A stretch of DNA of 64,000 nt from Alitta virens (lineage: Eukaryota > Annelida > Polychaeta > Phyllodocida > Nereididae): assembly GCA_932294295.1 (NCBI GenBank), contig OW028579.1, forward strand, positions 10,228,370 through 10,292,369, in the 5' to 3' direction. Below, piece by piece: positions 12,581-26,400 of the stretch. The notes under the pieces are model-generated. The model was given only the letters and a program-made list of their open reading frames with translations, had not been told where the DNA came from and ran no database searches. Within the stretch, counting starts at the first letter, position 1. Each line of letters starts with the position of its first letter. The position numbers were made by a program, and so were the translations under genes.

Positions 12581-14050
12581 AACAACAAACCAAAAAAAGG
12601 TGTGAACAACAAACCCAAAAAAGGTGTGAACAACAAACCCAAAAAAGGTGTGAACAACAAACCAAAAAAAGGTGTGAACAACAAACCAAAAAAGGTGTGA
12701 ACAACAAACCAAAAAAAGGTGTGAACAACAAACCAAAAAAAGGTGCCAACAACAAACCAAAAAAAGGTGTGAACAACAAACCAAAAAAAGGTGTGAACAA
12801 CAAACCAAAAAAAGGTGTGAACAACAAACCAAAAAAGGTGTGAACAACAAACCAAAAAAAGGTGTGAACAACAAACCAAAAAAGGTGTGAACAACAAACC
12901 GAAAAAAGGTGTGAACAACAAACCAAAAAAGGTGTGAACAAAAGGTGTGAACAACAAACCAAAAAAAGGTGTGAACAACAAACCAAAAAAAGGTGTGAAC
13001 AACAAACCAAAAAAGGTGTGAACAACAAACCCAAAAAAGGTGTGAACAACAAACCAAAAAAAGGTGTGAACAACAAACCAAAAAAGGTGTGAACAAAAGG
13101 TGTGAACAACAAACCCAAAAAAGGTGTGAACAACAAACCCAAAAAAGGTGTGAACAACAAACCCAAAAAAGGTGTGAACAACAAAGCAAAAAAAGGTGTG
13201 AACAACAAACCAAAAAAGGTGTGAACAACAAACCAAACAAGGTGTGAACAACAAACCAAAAAAAGGTGTGAACAACAAACCAAAAAAAGGTGTGAACAAC
13301 AAACCAAAAAAAGGTGTGAACAACAAACCAAAAAAAGGTGTGAACAACAAACCGAAAAAGGTGTGAACAACAAACCGAAAAAAGGTGTGAACAACAAACC
13401 AAAAAAGGTGTGAACAACAAACCCAAAAAAGGTGTGAACAACAAACCAAAAAAAGGTGTGAACAACAAACCAAAAAAGGTGTGAACAAAAGGTGTGAACA
13501 ACAAACCAAAAAAAGGTGTGAACAACAAACCAGAAAAAGGTGTGAACAAAAGGTGTGAACAACAAACCCAAAAAAGGTGTGAACAACAAACCCAAAAAAG
13601 GTGTGAACAACAAACCCAAAAAAGGTGTGAACAACAAACCCAAAAAAGGTGTGAACAACAAACCAAAAAAAGGTGTGAACAACAAACCAAAAAAGGTGTG
13701 AACAACAAACCAAAAAAAGGTGTGAACAACAAACCCAAAAAAGGTGTGAACAACAAACCAAAAAAAGGTGTGAACAACAAACCCAAAAAAGGTGTGAACA
13801 ACAAACCCAAAAAAGGTGTGAACAACAAACCAAAAAAAGGTGTGAACAACAAACCAAAAAAGGTGTGAACAACAAACCAAAAAAAGGTGTGAACAACAAA
13901 CCAAAAAAAGGTGCCAACAACAAACCAAAAAAAGGTGTGAACAACAAACCAAAAAAAGGTGTGAACAACAAACCAAAAAAAGGTGTGAACAACAAACCAA
14001 AAAAGGTGTGAACAACAAACCAAAAAAAGGTGTGAACAACAAACCAAAAA
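12581..14050 (+). repeat. Copy 2 of the ~1.47-kb block (offset 1,920 bp)
   Basis: It matches 10,661-12,130 apart from one base seen. A further related partial copy lies between the two, because the CCAGAAAAAGG unit and its surrounding barcode also occur near 12,363 (offsets 752 and 1,168 bp). Confidence 0.92.
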
Positions 14051-14120
14051 AAGGTGTGAACAACAAACCAAAAAAGGTGTGAACAACAAACCAAACAAGG
14101 TGTGAACAACAAACCAAAAA

Positions 14121-15041
14121 AAGGTGTGAACAACAAACCAAACAAGGTGTGAACAACAAACCAAAAAAAGGTGTGAACAACAAACCAAAAAAAGGTGTGA
14201 ACAACAAACCAAAAAAAGGTGTGAACAACAAACCAAAAAAGGTGTGAACAACAAACCGAAAAAAGGTGTGAACAACAAACCAAAAAAGGTGTGAACAAAA
14301 GGTGTGAACAACAAACCAAAAAAAGGTGTGAACAACAAACCAAAATAAAGGTGTGAACAACAAACCAAAAAAGGTGTGAACAACAAACCCAAAAAAGGTG
14401 TGAACAACAAACCAAAAAAAGGTGTGAACAACAAACCAAAAAAGGTGTGAACAAAAGGTGTGAACAACAAACCCAAAAAAGGTGTGAACAACAAACCCAA
14501 AAAAGGTGTGAACAACAAACCCAAAAAAGGTGTGAACAACAAACCCAAAAAAGGTGTGAACAACAAACCAAAAAAAGGTGTGAACAACAAACCAAAAAAG
14601 GTGTGAACAACAAACCAAAAAAAGGTGTGAACAACAAACCAAAAAAAGGTGCCAACAACAAACCAAAAAAAGGTGTGAACAACAAACCAAAAAAAGGTGT
14701 GAACAACAAACCAAAAAAAGGTGTGAACAACAAACCAAAAAAGGTGTGAACAGCAAACCAAAAAAAGGTGTGAACAACAAACCAAAAAAGGTGTGAACAA
14801 CAAACCGAAAAAAGGTGTGAACAACAAACCAAAAAAGGTGTGAACAAAAGGTGTGAACAACAAACCAAAAAAAGGTGTGAACAACAAACCAAAAAAAGGT
14901 GTGAACAACAAACCAAAAAAGGTGTGAACAACAAACCCAAAAAAGGTGTGAACAACAAACCAAAAAAAGGTGTGAACAACAAACCAAAAAAGGTGTGAAC
15001 AAAAGGTGTGAACAACAAACCCAAAAAAGGTGTGAACAACA
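14121..15041 (+). repeat. Copy 2 of the ~0.92-kb block (offset 3,826 bp)
   Basis: It matches 10,295-11,215, sharing the AAAATAAAGG and CAGC units. Because the CAGC base is in this copy and in 10,925 but not in 12,845, the 1,920-bp and 3,826-bp copies can be ordered: the base arose, or was converted, separately from the 1,920-bp event. Confidence 0.87.
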
Positions 15042-15634
15042 AACCAAAAAAAGGTGTGAACAACAAACCAAAAAAAGGTGTGAACAACAAACCAAAAAAA
15101 GGTGTGAACAACAAACCAAAAAAAGGTGTGAACAACAAACCAAAAAAAGGTGTGAACAACAAACCAAAAAAAGGTGTGAACAACAAACCAAAAAAAGGTG
15201 TTAACAACAAACCCAAAAAAGGTGTGAACAACAAACCAAAAAAAGGTGTGAACAACAAACCAAAAAAAGGTGTGAACAACAAACCGAAAAAAGGTGTGAA
15301 CAACAAACCAAAAAAAGGTGTTAACAACAAACCCAAAAAAGGTGTGAACAACAAACCAAAAAAAGGTGTGAACAACAAACCAAAAAAAGGTGTGAACAAC
15401 AAACCCAAAAAAGGTGTGAACAACAAACCAAAAAAAGGTGTGAACAACAAACCAAAAAAAGGTGTGAACAACAAACCCAAAAAAGGTGTGAACAGCAAAC
15501 CAAAAAATGGTGTGAACAACAAACCCAAAAAAGGTGTGAACAACAAACCCAAAAAAGGTGTGAACAACAAACCCAAAAAAGGTGTGAACAACAAAGCAAA
15601 AAAAGGTGTGAACAACAAACCAAAAAAGGTGTGA
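15008..15634 (+). repeat. Pure 24-mer run with first 120-bp pentamer
   Basis: Unit length stays at exactly 24 bp for about 26 units, so one + strand frame (GVNNKPKK) remains open; I see no sign of coding. GTTAAC monomers are at 15,200 and 15,320. The five units from the first to the second read TT-type B, A, A, CCG and A, a 120-bp sub-repeat that recurs later in the window. One CAGC and one AAATGG unit lie near 15,494 and 15,507. Confidence 0.85.
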
Positions 15635-16079
15635 ACAACAAACCAAACAAGGTGTGAACAACAAACCAAAAAAAGGTGTGAACAACAAACCAAAAAAAGG
15701 TGTGAACAACAAACCAAAAAAAGGTGTGAACAACAAACCAAAAAAAGGTGTGAACAACAAACCAAAAAAGGTGTGAACAACAAACCGAAAAAAGGTGTGA
15801 ACAACAAACCAAAAAAGGTGTGAACAACAAACCCAAAAAAGGTGTGAACAACAAACCAAAAAAAGGTGTGAACAACAAACCAAAAAAGGTGTGAACAAAA
15901 GGTGTGAACAACAAACCAAAAAAAGGTGTGAACAACAAACCAAAAAAAGGTGTGAACAACAAACCAAAAAAAGGTGTGAACAACAAACCAAAAAAGGTGT
16001 GAACAACAAACCCAAAAAAGGTGTGAACAACAAACCAAAAAAAGGTGTGAACAACAAACCAAAAAAGGTGTGAACAAAA

Positions 16080-17380
16080 GGTGTGAACAACAAACCAAAA
16101 AAAGGTGTGAACAACAAACCAAAAAAAGGTGTGAACAACAAACCAAAAAAAGGTGTGAACAACAAACCAAAAAAGGTGTGAACAACAAACCAAAAAAAGG
16201 TGTGAACAACAAACCAAAAAAAGGTGTGAACAAAAGGTGTGAACAACAAACCCAAAAAAGGTGTGAACAACAAACCAAAAAAAGGTGTGAACAACAAACC
16301 AAAAAAAGGTGTGAACAACAAACCAAAAAAGGTGTGAACAACAAACCGAAAAAAGGTGTGAACAACAAACCAAAAAAGGTGTGAACAAAAGGTGTGAACA
16401 ACAAACCAAAAAAAGGTGTGAACAACAAACCAAAAAAAGGTGTGAACAACAAACCAAAAAAGGTGTGAACAACAAACCCAAAAATGGTGTGAACAACAAA
16501 CCAAAAAAAGGTGTGAACAACAAACCAAAAAAGGTGTGAACAAAAGGTGTGAACAACAAACCCAAAAAAGGTGTGAACAACAAACCCAAAAAAGGTGTGA
16601 ACAACAAACCCAAAAAAGGTGTGAACAACAAACCCAAAAAAGGTGTGAACAACAAACCCAAAAAAGGTGTGAACAACAAACCAAAAAAAGGTGTGAACAA
16701 CAAACCAAAAAAAGGTGTGAACAACAAACCAAAAAAAGTGTGAACAACAAACCAAAAAAAGGTGTGAACAACAAACCAAAAAAAGGTGTGAACAACAAAC
16801 CAAAAAAGGTGTGAACAACAAACCAAAAAAAGGTGTGAACAACAAACCAAAAAAAGGTGCGAACAACAAACCAAAAAAAGGTGCGAACAACAAACCAAAA
16901 AAAGGTGTGAACAACAAACCAAAAAAAGGTGTGAACAACAAACCAAAAAAAGGTGTGAACAACAAACCAAAAAAAGGTGTGAACAACAAACCAAAAAAGG
17001 TGTGAACAACAAACCAAAAAAAGGTGTGAACAACAAACCAAAAAAAGGTGTGAACAACAAACCCAAAAAAGGTGTGAACAACAAACCAAAAAAAGGTGTG
17101 AACAACAAACCCAAAAAAGGTGTGAACAACAAACCAAAAAAAGGTGTGAACAACAAACCAAAAAAAGGTGTGAACAACAAACCAAAAAAAGGTGTAAACA
17201 ACAAACCAAAAAAAGGTGTGAACAACAAACCAAAAAAAGGTGTGAACAACAAACCCAAAAAAGGTGTGAACAACAAACCCAAAAAAGGTGTGAACAACAA
17301 ACCAAAAAAAGGTGTGAACAACAAACCAAAAAAAGGTGTGAACAACAAACCAAAAAAAGGTGTGAACAACAAACCAAAAA
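16080..17380 (+). repeat. Copy 1 of a ~1.3-kb block (offset 6,047 bp)
   Basis: Landmarks shared with 22,127-23,427 at exactly 6,047 bp are the 13-bp unit at 16,223 and 22,270, a CCAAAAAAAGTGTG unit (G lost) near 16,738 and 22,785, two consecutive CG units, and the GTAAAC unit at 17,194 and 23,241. Private differences are AAAAATGG near 16,485 here and GATGTG near 22,378 in copy 2. Immediately after, copy 1 has four extra units before its GTTAAC at 17,482 (offset 5,951 bp to 23,433). Confidence 0.87.
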
Positions 17381-18140
17381 AAGGTGTGAACAACAAACCA
17401 AAAAAAGGTGTGAACAACAAACCAAAAACAGGTGTGAACAACAAACCAAAAAAAGGTGTGAACAACAAACCAAAAAAAGGTGTTAACAACAAACCCAAAA
17501 AAGGTGTGAACAACAAACCAAAAAAAGGTGTGAACAACAAACCAAAAAAAGGTGTGAACAACAAACCGAAAAAAGGTGTGAACAACAAACCAAAAAAAGG
17601 TGTGAACAACAAACCAAAAAGGTGTGAACAACAAACCAAAAAAGGTGTGAACAACAAACCAAAAAAGGTGTGAACAACAAACCAAAAAAAGGTGTGAACA
17701 ACAAACCAAAAAAAGGTGTGAACAACAAACCAAAAAAAGGTGTGAACAACAAACCAAAAAAGGTGTGAACAACAAACCAAAAAAAGGTGTGAACAACAAA
17801 CCAAAAAAAGGTGCCAACAACAAACCAAAAAAAGGTGTGAACAACAAACCAAAAAAAGGTGTGAACAACAAACCAAAAAAAGGTGTGAACAACAAACCAA
17901 AAAAGGTGTGAACAACAAACCAAACAAGGTGTGAACAACAAACCAAAAAAAGGTGTGAACAACAAACCAAACAAGGTGTGAACAACAAACCAAAAAAAGG
18001 TGTGAACAACAAACCAAAAAAAGGTGTGAACAACAAACCAAAAAAAGGTGTGAACAACAAACCAAAAAAAGGTGTGAACAACAAACCAAAAAAGGTGTGA
18101 ACAACAAACCGAAAAAAGGTGTGAACAACAAACCAAAAAA
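17381..18140 (+). repeat. Array segment between named blocks
   Basis: No gene is visible. It holds a rare AAAAACAGG unit near 17,429 (shared only with 34,855), GTTAAC at 17,482, a 22-bp unit with five A near 17,618, TGCC near 17,813 and two CCAAACAAGG units. The 22-bp, TGCC and paired CCAAACAAGG order leads into the higher-order family that follows. Confidence 0.75.
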
Positions 18141-21100
18141 GGTGAACACAAAAGGTGTGAACAACAAACCAAAAAAAGGTGTGAACAACAAACCAAAAAA
18201 AGGTGTGAACAACAAACCAAAAAAGGTGTGAACAACAAACCCAAAAAAGGTGTGAACAACAAACCAAAAAAAGGTGTGAACAACAAACCAAAAAAGGTGT
18301 GAACAAAAGGTGTGAACAACAAACACAAAAAGGTGTGAACAACAAAGCAAAAAAAGGTGTGAACAACAAACCCAAAAAAGGTGTGAACAACAAACCCAAA
18401 AAAGGTGTGAACAACAAACCCAAAAAAGGTGTGAACAACAAACCAAAAAAAGGTGTGAACAACAAACCAAAAAAGGTGTGAACAACAAACCCAAAAAAGG
18501 TGTGAACAACAAACCAAAAAAAGGTGTGAACAAAAGGTGTGAACAACAAACCCAAAAAAGGTGTGAACAACAAACCCAAAAAAGGTGTGAACAACAAACC
18601 CAAAAAAGGTGTGAACAACAAACCGAAAAAAGGTGTGAACAACAAACCAAAAAAAGGTGTGAACAACAAACCAAAAAAAGGTGTGAACAACAAACCAAAA
18701 AAGGTGTGAACAACAAACCAAAAAAAGGTGTGAACAACAAACCAAAAAAAGGTGTGAACAACAAACCAAAAAAGGTGTGAACAACAAACCAAAAAAAGGT
18801 GTGAACAACAAACCAAAAAAAGGTGCGAACAACAAACCAAAAAAAGGTGCGAACAACAAACCAAAAAAAGGTGTGAACAACAAACCAAAAAAAGGTGTGA
18901 ACAACAAACCAAAAAAAGGTGTGAACAACAAACCAAAAAAGGTGTGAACAACAAACCAAAAAAAGGTGTGAACAACAAACCAAAAAAAGGTGTGAACAAC
19001 AAACCAAAAAGGTGTGAACAACAAACCAAAAAAGGTGTGAACAACAAACCAAAAAAGGTGTGAACAACAAACCAAAAAAAGGTGTGAACAACAAACCAAA
19101 AAAAGGTGTGAACAACAAACCAAAAAAAGGTGTGAACAACAAACCAAAAAAGGTGTGAACAACAAACCAAAAAAAGGTGTGAACAACAAACCAAAAAAAG
19201 GTGCCAACAACAAACCAAAAAAAGGTGTGAACAACAAACCAAAAAAAGGTGTGAACAACAAACCAAAAAAAGGTGTGAACAACAAACCAAAAAAGGTGTG
19301 AACAACAAACCAAACAAGGTGTGAACAACAAACCAAAAAAAGGTGTGAACAACAAACCAAAAAAAGGTGTGAACAACAAACCAAAAAAAGGTGTGAACAA
19401 CAAACCAAAAAAGGTGTGAACAACAAACCAAACAAGGTGTGAACAACAAACCAAAAAAAGGTGTGAACAACAAACCAAAAAAAGGTGTGAACAACAAACC
19501 AAACAAGGTGTGAACAACAAACCAAAAAAAGGTGTGAACAACAAACCAAAAAAAGGTGTGAACAACAAACCAAAAAAAGGTGTGAACAACAAACCAAAAA
19601 AGGTGTGAACAAAAGGTGTGAACAACAAACCCAAAAAAGGTGTGAACAACAAACCCAAAAAAGGTGTGAACAACAAACCCAAAAAAGGTGTGAACAACAA
19701 ACCAAACAAGGTGTGAACAACAAACCAAAAAAAGGTGTGAACAACAAACCAAAAAAAGGTGTGAACAACAAACCAAAAAAAGGTGTGAACAACAAACCAA
19801 AAAAAGGTGTGAACAACAAACCAAAAAAGGTGTGAACAAAAGGTGTGAACAACAAACCCAAAAAAGGTGTGAACAACAAACCCAAAAAAGGTGTGAACAA
19901 CAAACCCAAAAAAGGTGCCAACAACAAACCAAAAAAGGTGTGAACAAAAGGTGTGAACAACAAACCAAAAAAAGGTGTGAACAACAAACCAAAAAAAGGT
20001 GCCAACAACAAACCAAAAAAAGGTGTGAACAACAAACCAAAAAAAGGTGTGAACAACAAACCAAAAAAAGGTGTGAACAACAAACCAAAAAAGGTGTGAA
20101 CAACAAACCAAACAAGGTGTGAACAACAAACCAAAAAAAGGTGTGAACAACAAACCAAACAAGGTGTGAACAACAAACCAAAAAAAGGTGTGAACAACAA
20201 ACCAAAAAAAGGTGTGAACAACAAACCAAAAAAAGGTGTGAACAACAAACCAAAAAAAGGTGTGAACAACAAACCAAAAAAGGTGTGAACAACAAACCGA
20301 AAAAAGGTGTGAACAACAAACCAAAAAAGGTGAACACAAAAGGTGTGAACAACAAACCAAAAAAAGGTGTGAACAACAAACCAAAAAAAGGTGTGAACAA
20401 CAAACCAAAAAAGGTGTGAACAACAAACCCAAAAAAGGTGTGAACAACAAACCAAAAAAAGGTGTGAACAACAAACCAAAAAAGGTGTGAACAAAAGGTG
20501 TGAACAACAAACACAAAAAGGTGTGAACAACAAAGCAAAAAAAGGTGTGAACAACAAACCCAAAAAAGGTGTGAACAACAAACCCAAAAAAGGTGTGAAC
20601 AACAAACCCAAAAAAGGTGTGAACAACAAACCAAAAAAAGGTGTGAACAACAAACCAAAAAAGGTGTGAACAACAAACCCAAAAAAGGTGTGAACAACAA
20701 ACCAAAAAAAGGTGTGAACAAAAGGTGTGAACAACAAACCCAAAAAAGGTGTGAACAACAAACCCAAAAAAGGTGTGAACAACAAACCCAAAAAAGGTGT
20801 GAACAACAAACCGAAAAAAGGTGTGAACAACAAACCAAAAAAAGGTGTGAACAACAAACCAAAAAAAGGTGCGAACAACAAACCCAAAAAAGGTGTGAAC
20901 AACAAACCAAAAAAAGGTGTGAACAACAAACCAAAAAAGGTGTGAACAAAAGGTGTGAACAACAAACACAAAAAGGTGTGAACAACAAAGCAAAAAAAGG
21001 TGTGAACAACAAACCCAAAAAAGGTGTGAACAACAAACCCAAAAAAGGTGTGAACAACAAACCCAAAAAAGGTGTGAACAACAAACCAAAAAAAGGTGTG

Positions 21101-22126
21101 AACAACAAACCAAAAAAGGTGTGAACAACAAACCCAAAAAAGGTGTGAACAACAAACCAAAAAAAGGTGTGAACAAAAGGTGTGAACAACAAACCCAAAA
21201 AAGGTGTGAACAACAAACCCAAAAAAGGTGTGAACAACAAACCCAAAAAAGGTGTGAACAACAAACCGAAAAAAGGTGTGAACAACAAACCAAAAAAAGG
21301 TGTGAACAACAAACCAAAAAAAGGTGTGAACAACAAACCAAAAAAGGTGTGAACAACAAACCAAAAAAAGGTGTGAACAACAAACCAAAAAAAGGTGCGA
21401 ACAACAAACCAAAAAAAGGTGCGAACAACAAACCAAAAAAAGGTGTGAACAACAAACCAAAAAAAGGTGTGAACAACAAACCAAAAAAAGGTGTGAACAA
21501 CAAACCAAAAAAGGTGTGAACAACAAACCAAAAAAAGGTGTGAACAACAAACCAAAAAAAGGTGTGAACAACAAACCAAAAAGGTGTGAACAACAAACCA
21601 AAAAAGGTGTGAACAACAAACCAAAAAAGGTGTGAACAACAAACCAAAAAAAGGTGTGAACAACAAACCAAAAAAAGGTGTGAACAACAAACCAAAAAAA
21701 GGTGTGAACAACAAACCAAAAAAGGTGTGAACAACAAACCAAAAAAAGGTGTGAACAACAAACCAAAAAAAGGTGCCAACAACAAACCAAAAAAAGGTGT
21801 GAACAACAAACCAAAAAAAGGTGTGAACAACAAACCAAAAAAAGGTGTGAACAACAAACCAAAAAAGGTGTGAACAACAAACCAAACAAGGTGTGAACAA
21901 CAAACCAAAAAAAGGTGTGAACAACAAACCAAAAAAAGGTGTGAACAACAAACCAAAAAAAGGTGTGAACAACAAACCAAAAAAGGTGTGAACAACAAAC
22001 CAAACAAGGTGTGAACAACAAACCAAAAAAAGGTGTGAACAACAAACCAAAAAAAGGTGTGAACAACAAACCAAACAAGGTGTGAACAACAAACCAAAAA
22101 AAGGTGTGAACAACAAACCAAAAAAA

Positions 22127-23427
22127 GGTGTGAACAACAAACCAAAAAAAGGTGTGAACAACAAACCAAAAAAAGGTGTGAACAACAAACCAAAAAAAGG
22201 TGTGAACAACAAACCAAAAAAGGTGTGAACAACAAACCAAAAAAAGGTGTGAACAACAAACCAAAAAAAGGTGTGAACAAAAGGTGTGAACAACAAACCC
22301 AAAAAAGGTGTGAACAACAAACCAAAAAAAGGTGTGAACAACAAACCAAAAAAAGGTGTGAACAACAAACCAAAAAAGATGTGAACAACAAACCGAAAAA
22401 AGGTGTGAACAACAAACCAAAAAAGGTGTGAACAAAAGGTGTGAACAACAAACCAAAAAAAGGTGTGAACAACAAACCAAAAAAAGGTGTGAACAACAAA
22501 CCAAAAAAGGTGTGAACAACAAACCCAAAAAAGGTGTGAACAACAAACCAAAAAAAGGTGTGAACAACAAACCAAAAAAGGTGTGAACAAAAGGTGTGAA
22601 CAACAAACCCAAAAAAGGTGTGAACAACAAACCCAAAAAAGGTGTGAACAACAAACCCAAAAAAGGTGTGAACAACAAACCCAAAAAAGGTGTGAACAAC
22701 AAACCCAAAAAAGGTGTGAACAACAAACCAAAAAAAGGTGTGAACAACAAACCAAAAAAAGGTGTGAACAACAAACCAAAAAAAGTGTGAACAACAAACC
22801 AAAAAAAGGTGTGAACAACAAACCAAAAAAAGGTGTGAACAACAAACCAAAAAAGGTGTGAACAACAAACCAAAAAAAGGTGTGAACAACAAACCAAAAA
22901 AAGGTGCGAACAACAAACCAAAAAAAGGTGCGAACAACAAACCAAAAAAAGGTGTGAACAACAAACCAAAAAAAGGTGTGAACAACAAACCAAAAAAAGG
23001 TGTGAACAACAAACCAAAAAAAGGTGTGAACAACAAACCAAAAAAGGTGTGAACAACAAACCAAAAAAAGGTGTGAACAACAAACCAAAAAAAGGTGTGA
23101 ACAACAAACCCAAAAAAGGTGTGAACAACAAACCAAAAAAAGGTGTGAACAACAAACCCAAAAAAGGTGTGAACAACAAACCAAAAAAAGGTGTGAACAA
23201 CAAACCAAAAAAAGGTGTGAACAACAAACCAAAAAAAGGTGTAAACAACAAACCAAAAAAAGGTGTGAACAACAAACCAAAAAAAGGTGTGAACAACAAA
23301 CCCAAAAAAGGTGTGAACAACAAACCCAAAAAAGGTGTGAACAACAAACCAAAAAAAGGTGTGAACAACAAACCAAAAAAAGGTGTGAACAACAAACCAA
23401 AAAAAGGTGTGAACAACAAACCAAAAA
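22127..23427 (+). repeat. Copy 2 of the ~1.3-kb block (offset 6,047 bp)
   Basis: It matches 16,080-17,380, as listed there. It sits inside the GGTGAACAC family region, replacing or interrupting one family copy; this explains the long 3,930-bp interval between the markers at 20,329 and 24,259. Confidence 0.85.
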
Positions 23428-26400
23428 AAGGTGTTAACAACAAACCCAAAAAAGGTGTGAACAACAAACCAAAAAAAGGTGTGAACAACAAACCAAAAAA
23501 AGGTGTGAACAACAAACCGAAAAAAGGTGTGAACAACAAACCAAAAAAAGGTGTTAACAACAAACCCAAAAAAGGTGTGAACAACAAACCAAAAAAAGGT
23601 GTGAACAACAAACCAAAAAAAGGTGTGAACAACAAACCAAAAAAAGGTGTGAACAACAAACCAAAAAAAGGTGTGAACAACAAACCAAAAAAGGTGTGAA
23701 CAACAAACCAAAAAAAGGTGTGAACAACAAACCAAAAAGGTGTGAACAACAAACCAAAAAAGGTGTGAACAACAAACCAAAAAAGGTGTGAACAACAAAC
23801 CAAAAAAAGGTGTGAACAACAAACCAAAAAAAGGTGTGAACAACAAACCAAAAAAAGGTGTGAACAACAAACCAAAAAAGGTGTGAACAACAAACCAAAA
23901 AAAGGTGTGAACAACAAACCAAAAAAAGGTGCCAACAACAAACCAAAAAAAGGTGTGAACAACAAACCAAAAAAAGGTGTGAACAACAAACCAAAAAAAG
24001 GTGTGAACAACAAACCAAAAAAGGTGTGAACAACAAACCAAACAAGGTGTGAACAACAAACCAAAAAAAGGTGTGAACAACAAACCAAACAAGGTGTGAA
24101 CAACAAACCAAAAAAAGGTGTGAACAACAAACCAAAAAAAGGTGTGAACAACAAACCAAAAAAAGGTGTGAACAACAAACCAAAAAAAGGTGTGAACAAC
24201 AAACCAAAAAAGGTGTGAACAACAAACCGAAAAAAGGTGTGAACAACAAACCAAAAAAGGTGAACACAAAAGGTGTGAACAACAAACCAAAAAAAGGTGT
24301 GAACAACAAACCAAAAAAAGGTGTGAACAACAAACCAAAAAAGGTGTGAACAACAAACCCAAAAAAGGTGTGAACAACAAACCAAAAAAAGGTGTGAACA
24401 ACAAACCAAAAAAGGTGTGAACAAAAGGTGTGAACAACAAACACAAAAAGGTGTGAACAACAAAGCAAAAAAAGGTGTGAACAACAAACCCAAAAAAGGT
24501 GTGAACAACAAACCCAAAAAAGGTGTGAACAACAAACCCAAAAAAGGTGTGAACAACAAACCAAAAAAAGGTGTGAACAACAAACCAAAAAAGGTGTGAA
24601 CAACAAACCCAAAAAAGGTGTGAACAACAAACCAAAAAAAGGTGTGAACAAAAGGTGTGAACAACAAACCCAAAAAAGGTGTGAACAACAAACCCAAAAA
24701 AGGTGTGAACAACAAACCCAAAAAAGGTGTGAACAACAAACCGAAAAAAGGTGTGAACAACAAACCAAAAAAAGGTGTGAACAACAAACCAAAAAAAGGT
24801 GTGAACAACAAACCAAAAAAGGTGTGAACAACAAACCAAAAAAAGGTGTGAACAACAAACCAAAAAAAGGTGTGAACAACAAACCAAAAAAGGTGTGAAC
24901 AACAAACCAAAAAAAGGTGTGAACAACAAACCAAAAAAAGGTGCGAACAACAAACCAAAAAAAGGTGCGAACAACAAACCAAAAAAAGGTGTGAACAACA
25001 AACCAAAAAAAGGTGTGAACAACAAACCAAAAAAAGGTGTGAACAACAAACCAAAAAAGGTGTGAACAACAAACCAAAAAAAGGTATGAACAACAAACCA
25101 AAAAAAGGTGTGAACAACAAACCAAAAAGGTGTGAACAACAAACCAAAAAAGGTGTGAACAACAAACCAAAAAAGGTGTGAACAACAAACCAAAAAAAGG
25201 TGTGAACAACAAACCAAAAAAAGGTGTGAACAACAAACCAAAAAAAGGTGTGAACAACAAACCAAAAAAGGTGTGAACAACAAACCAAAAAAAGGTGTGA
25301 ACAACAAACCAAAAAAAGGTGTGAACAACAAACCAAAAAAAGGTGTGAACAACAAACCAAAAAAAGGTGTGAACAACAAACCAAAAAAGGTGTGAACAAC
25401 AAACCAAAAAAGGTGTGAACAACAAACCCAAAAAAGGTGTGAACAACAAACCAAAAAAAGGTGTGAACAACAAACCAAAAAAGGTGTGAACAAAAGGTGT
25501 GAACAACAAACACAAAAAGGTGTGAACAACAAAGCAAAAAAAGGTGTGAACAACAAACCCAAAAAAGGTGTGAACAACAAACCAAAAAAAGGTGTGAACA
25601 ACAAACCAAAAAAGGTGTGAACAACAAACCCAAAAAAGGTGTGAACAACAAACCAAAAAAAGGTGTGAACAAAAGGTGTGAACAACAAACCCAAAAAAGG
25701 TGTGAACAACAAACCCAAAAAAGGTGTGAACAACAAACCCAAAAAAGGTGTGAACAACAAACCAAAAAAGGTGTGAACAACAAACCAAAAAGGTGTGAAC
25801 AACAAACCAAAAAAGGTGTGAACAACAAACCAAAAAAGGTGTGAACAACAAACCAAAAAAAGGTGTGAACAACAAACCAAAAAAAGGTGTGAACAACAAA
25901 CCAAAAAAAGGTGTGAACAACAAACCAAAAAAGGTGTGAACAACAAACCAAAAAAAGGTGTGAACAACAAACCAAAAAAAGGTGTGAACAACAAACCAAA
26001 AAAAGGTGTGAACAACAAACCAAAAAAAGGTGTGAACAACAAACCAAAAAAGGTGTGAACAACAAACCGAAAAAAGGTGTGAACAACAAACCAAAAAAGG
26101 TGAACACAAAAGGTGTGAACAACAAACCAAAAAAAGGTGTGAACAACAAACCAAAAAAAGGTGTGAACAACAAACCAAAAAAGGTGTGAACAACAAACCC
26201 AAAAAAGGTGTGAACAACAAACCAAAAAAAGGTGTGAACAACAAACCAAAAAAGGTGTGAACAAAAGGTGTGAACAACAAACACAAAAAGGTGTGAACAA
26301 CAAAGCAAAAAAAGGTGTGAACAACAAACCCAAAAAAGGTGTGAACAACAAACCCAAAAAAGGTGTGAACAACAAACCCAAAAAAGGTGTGAACAACAAA

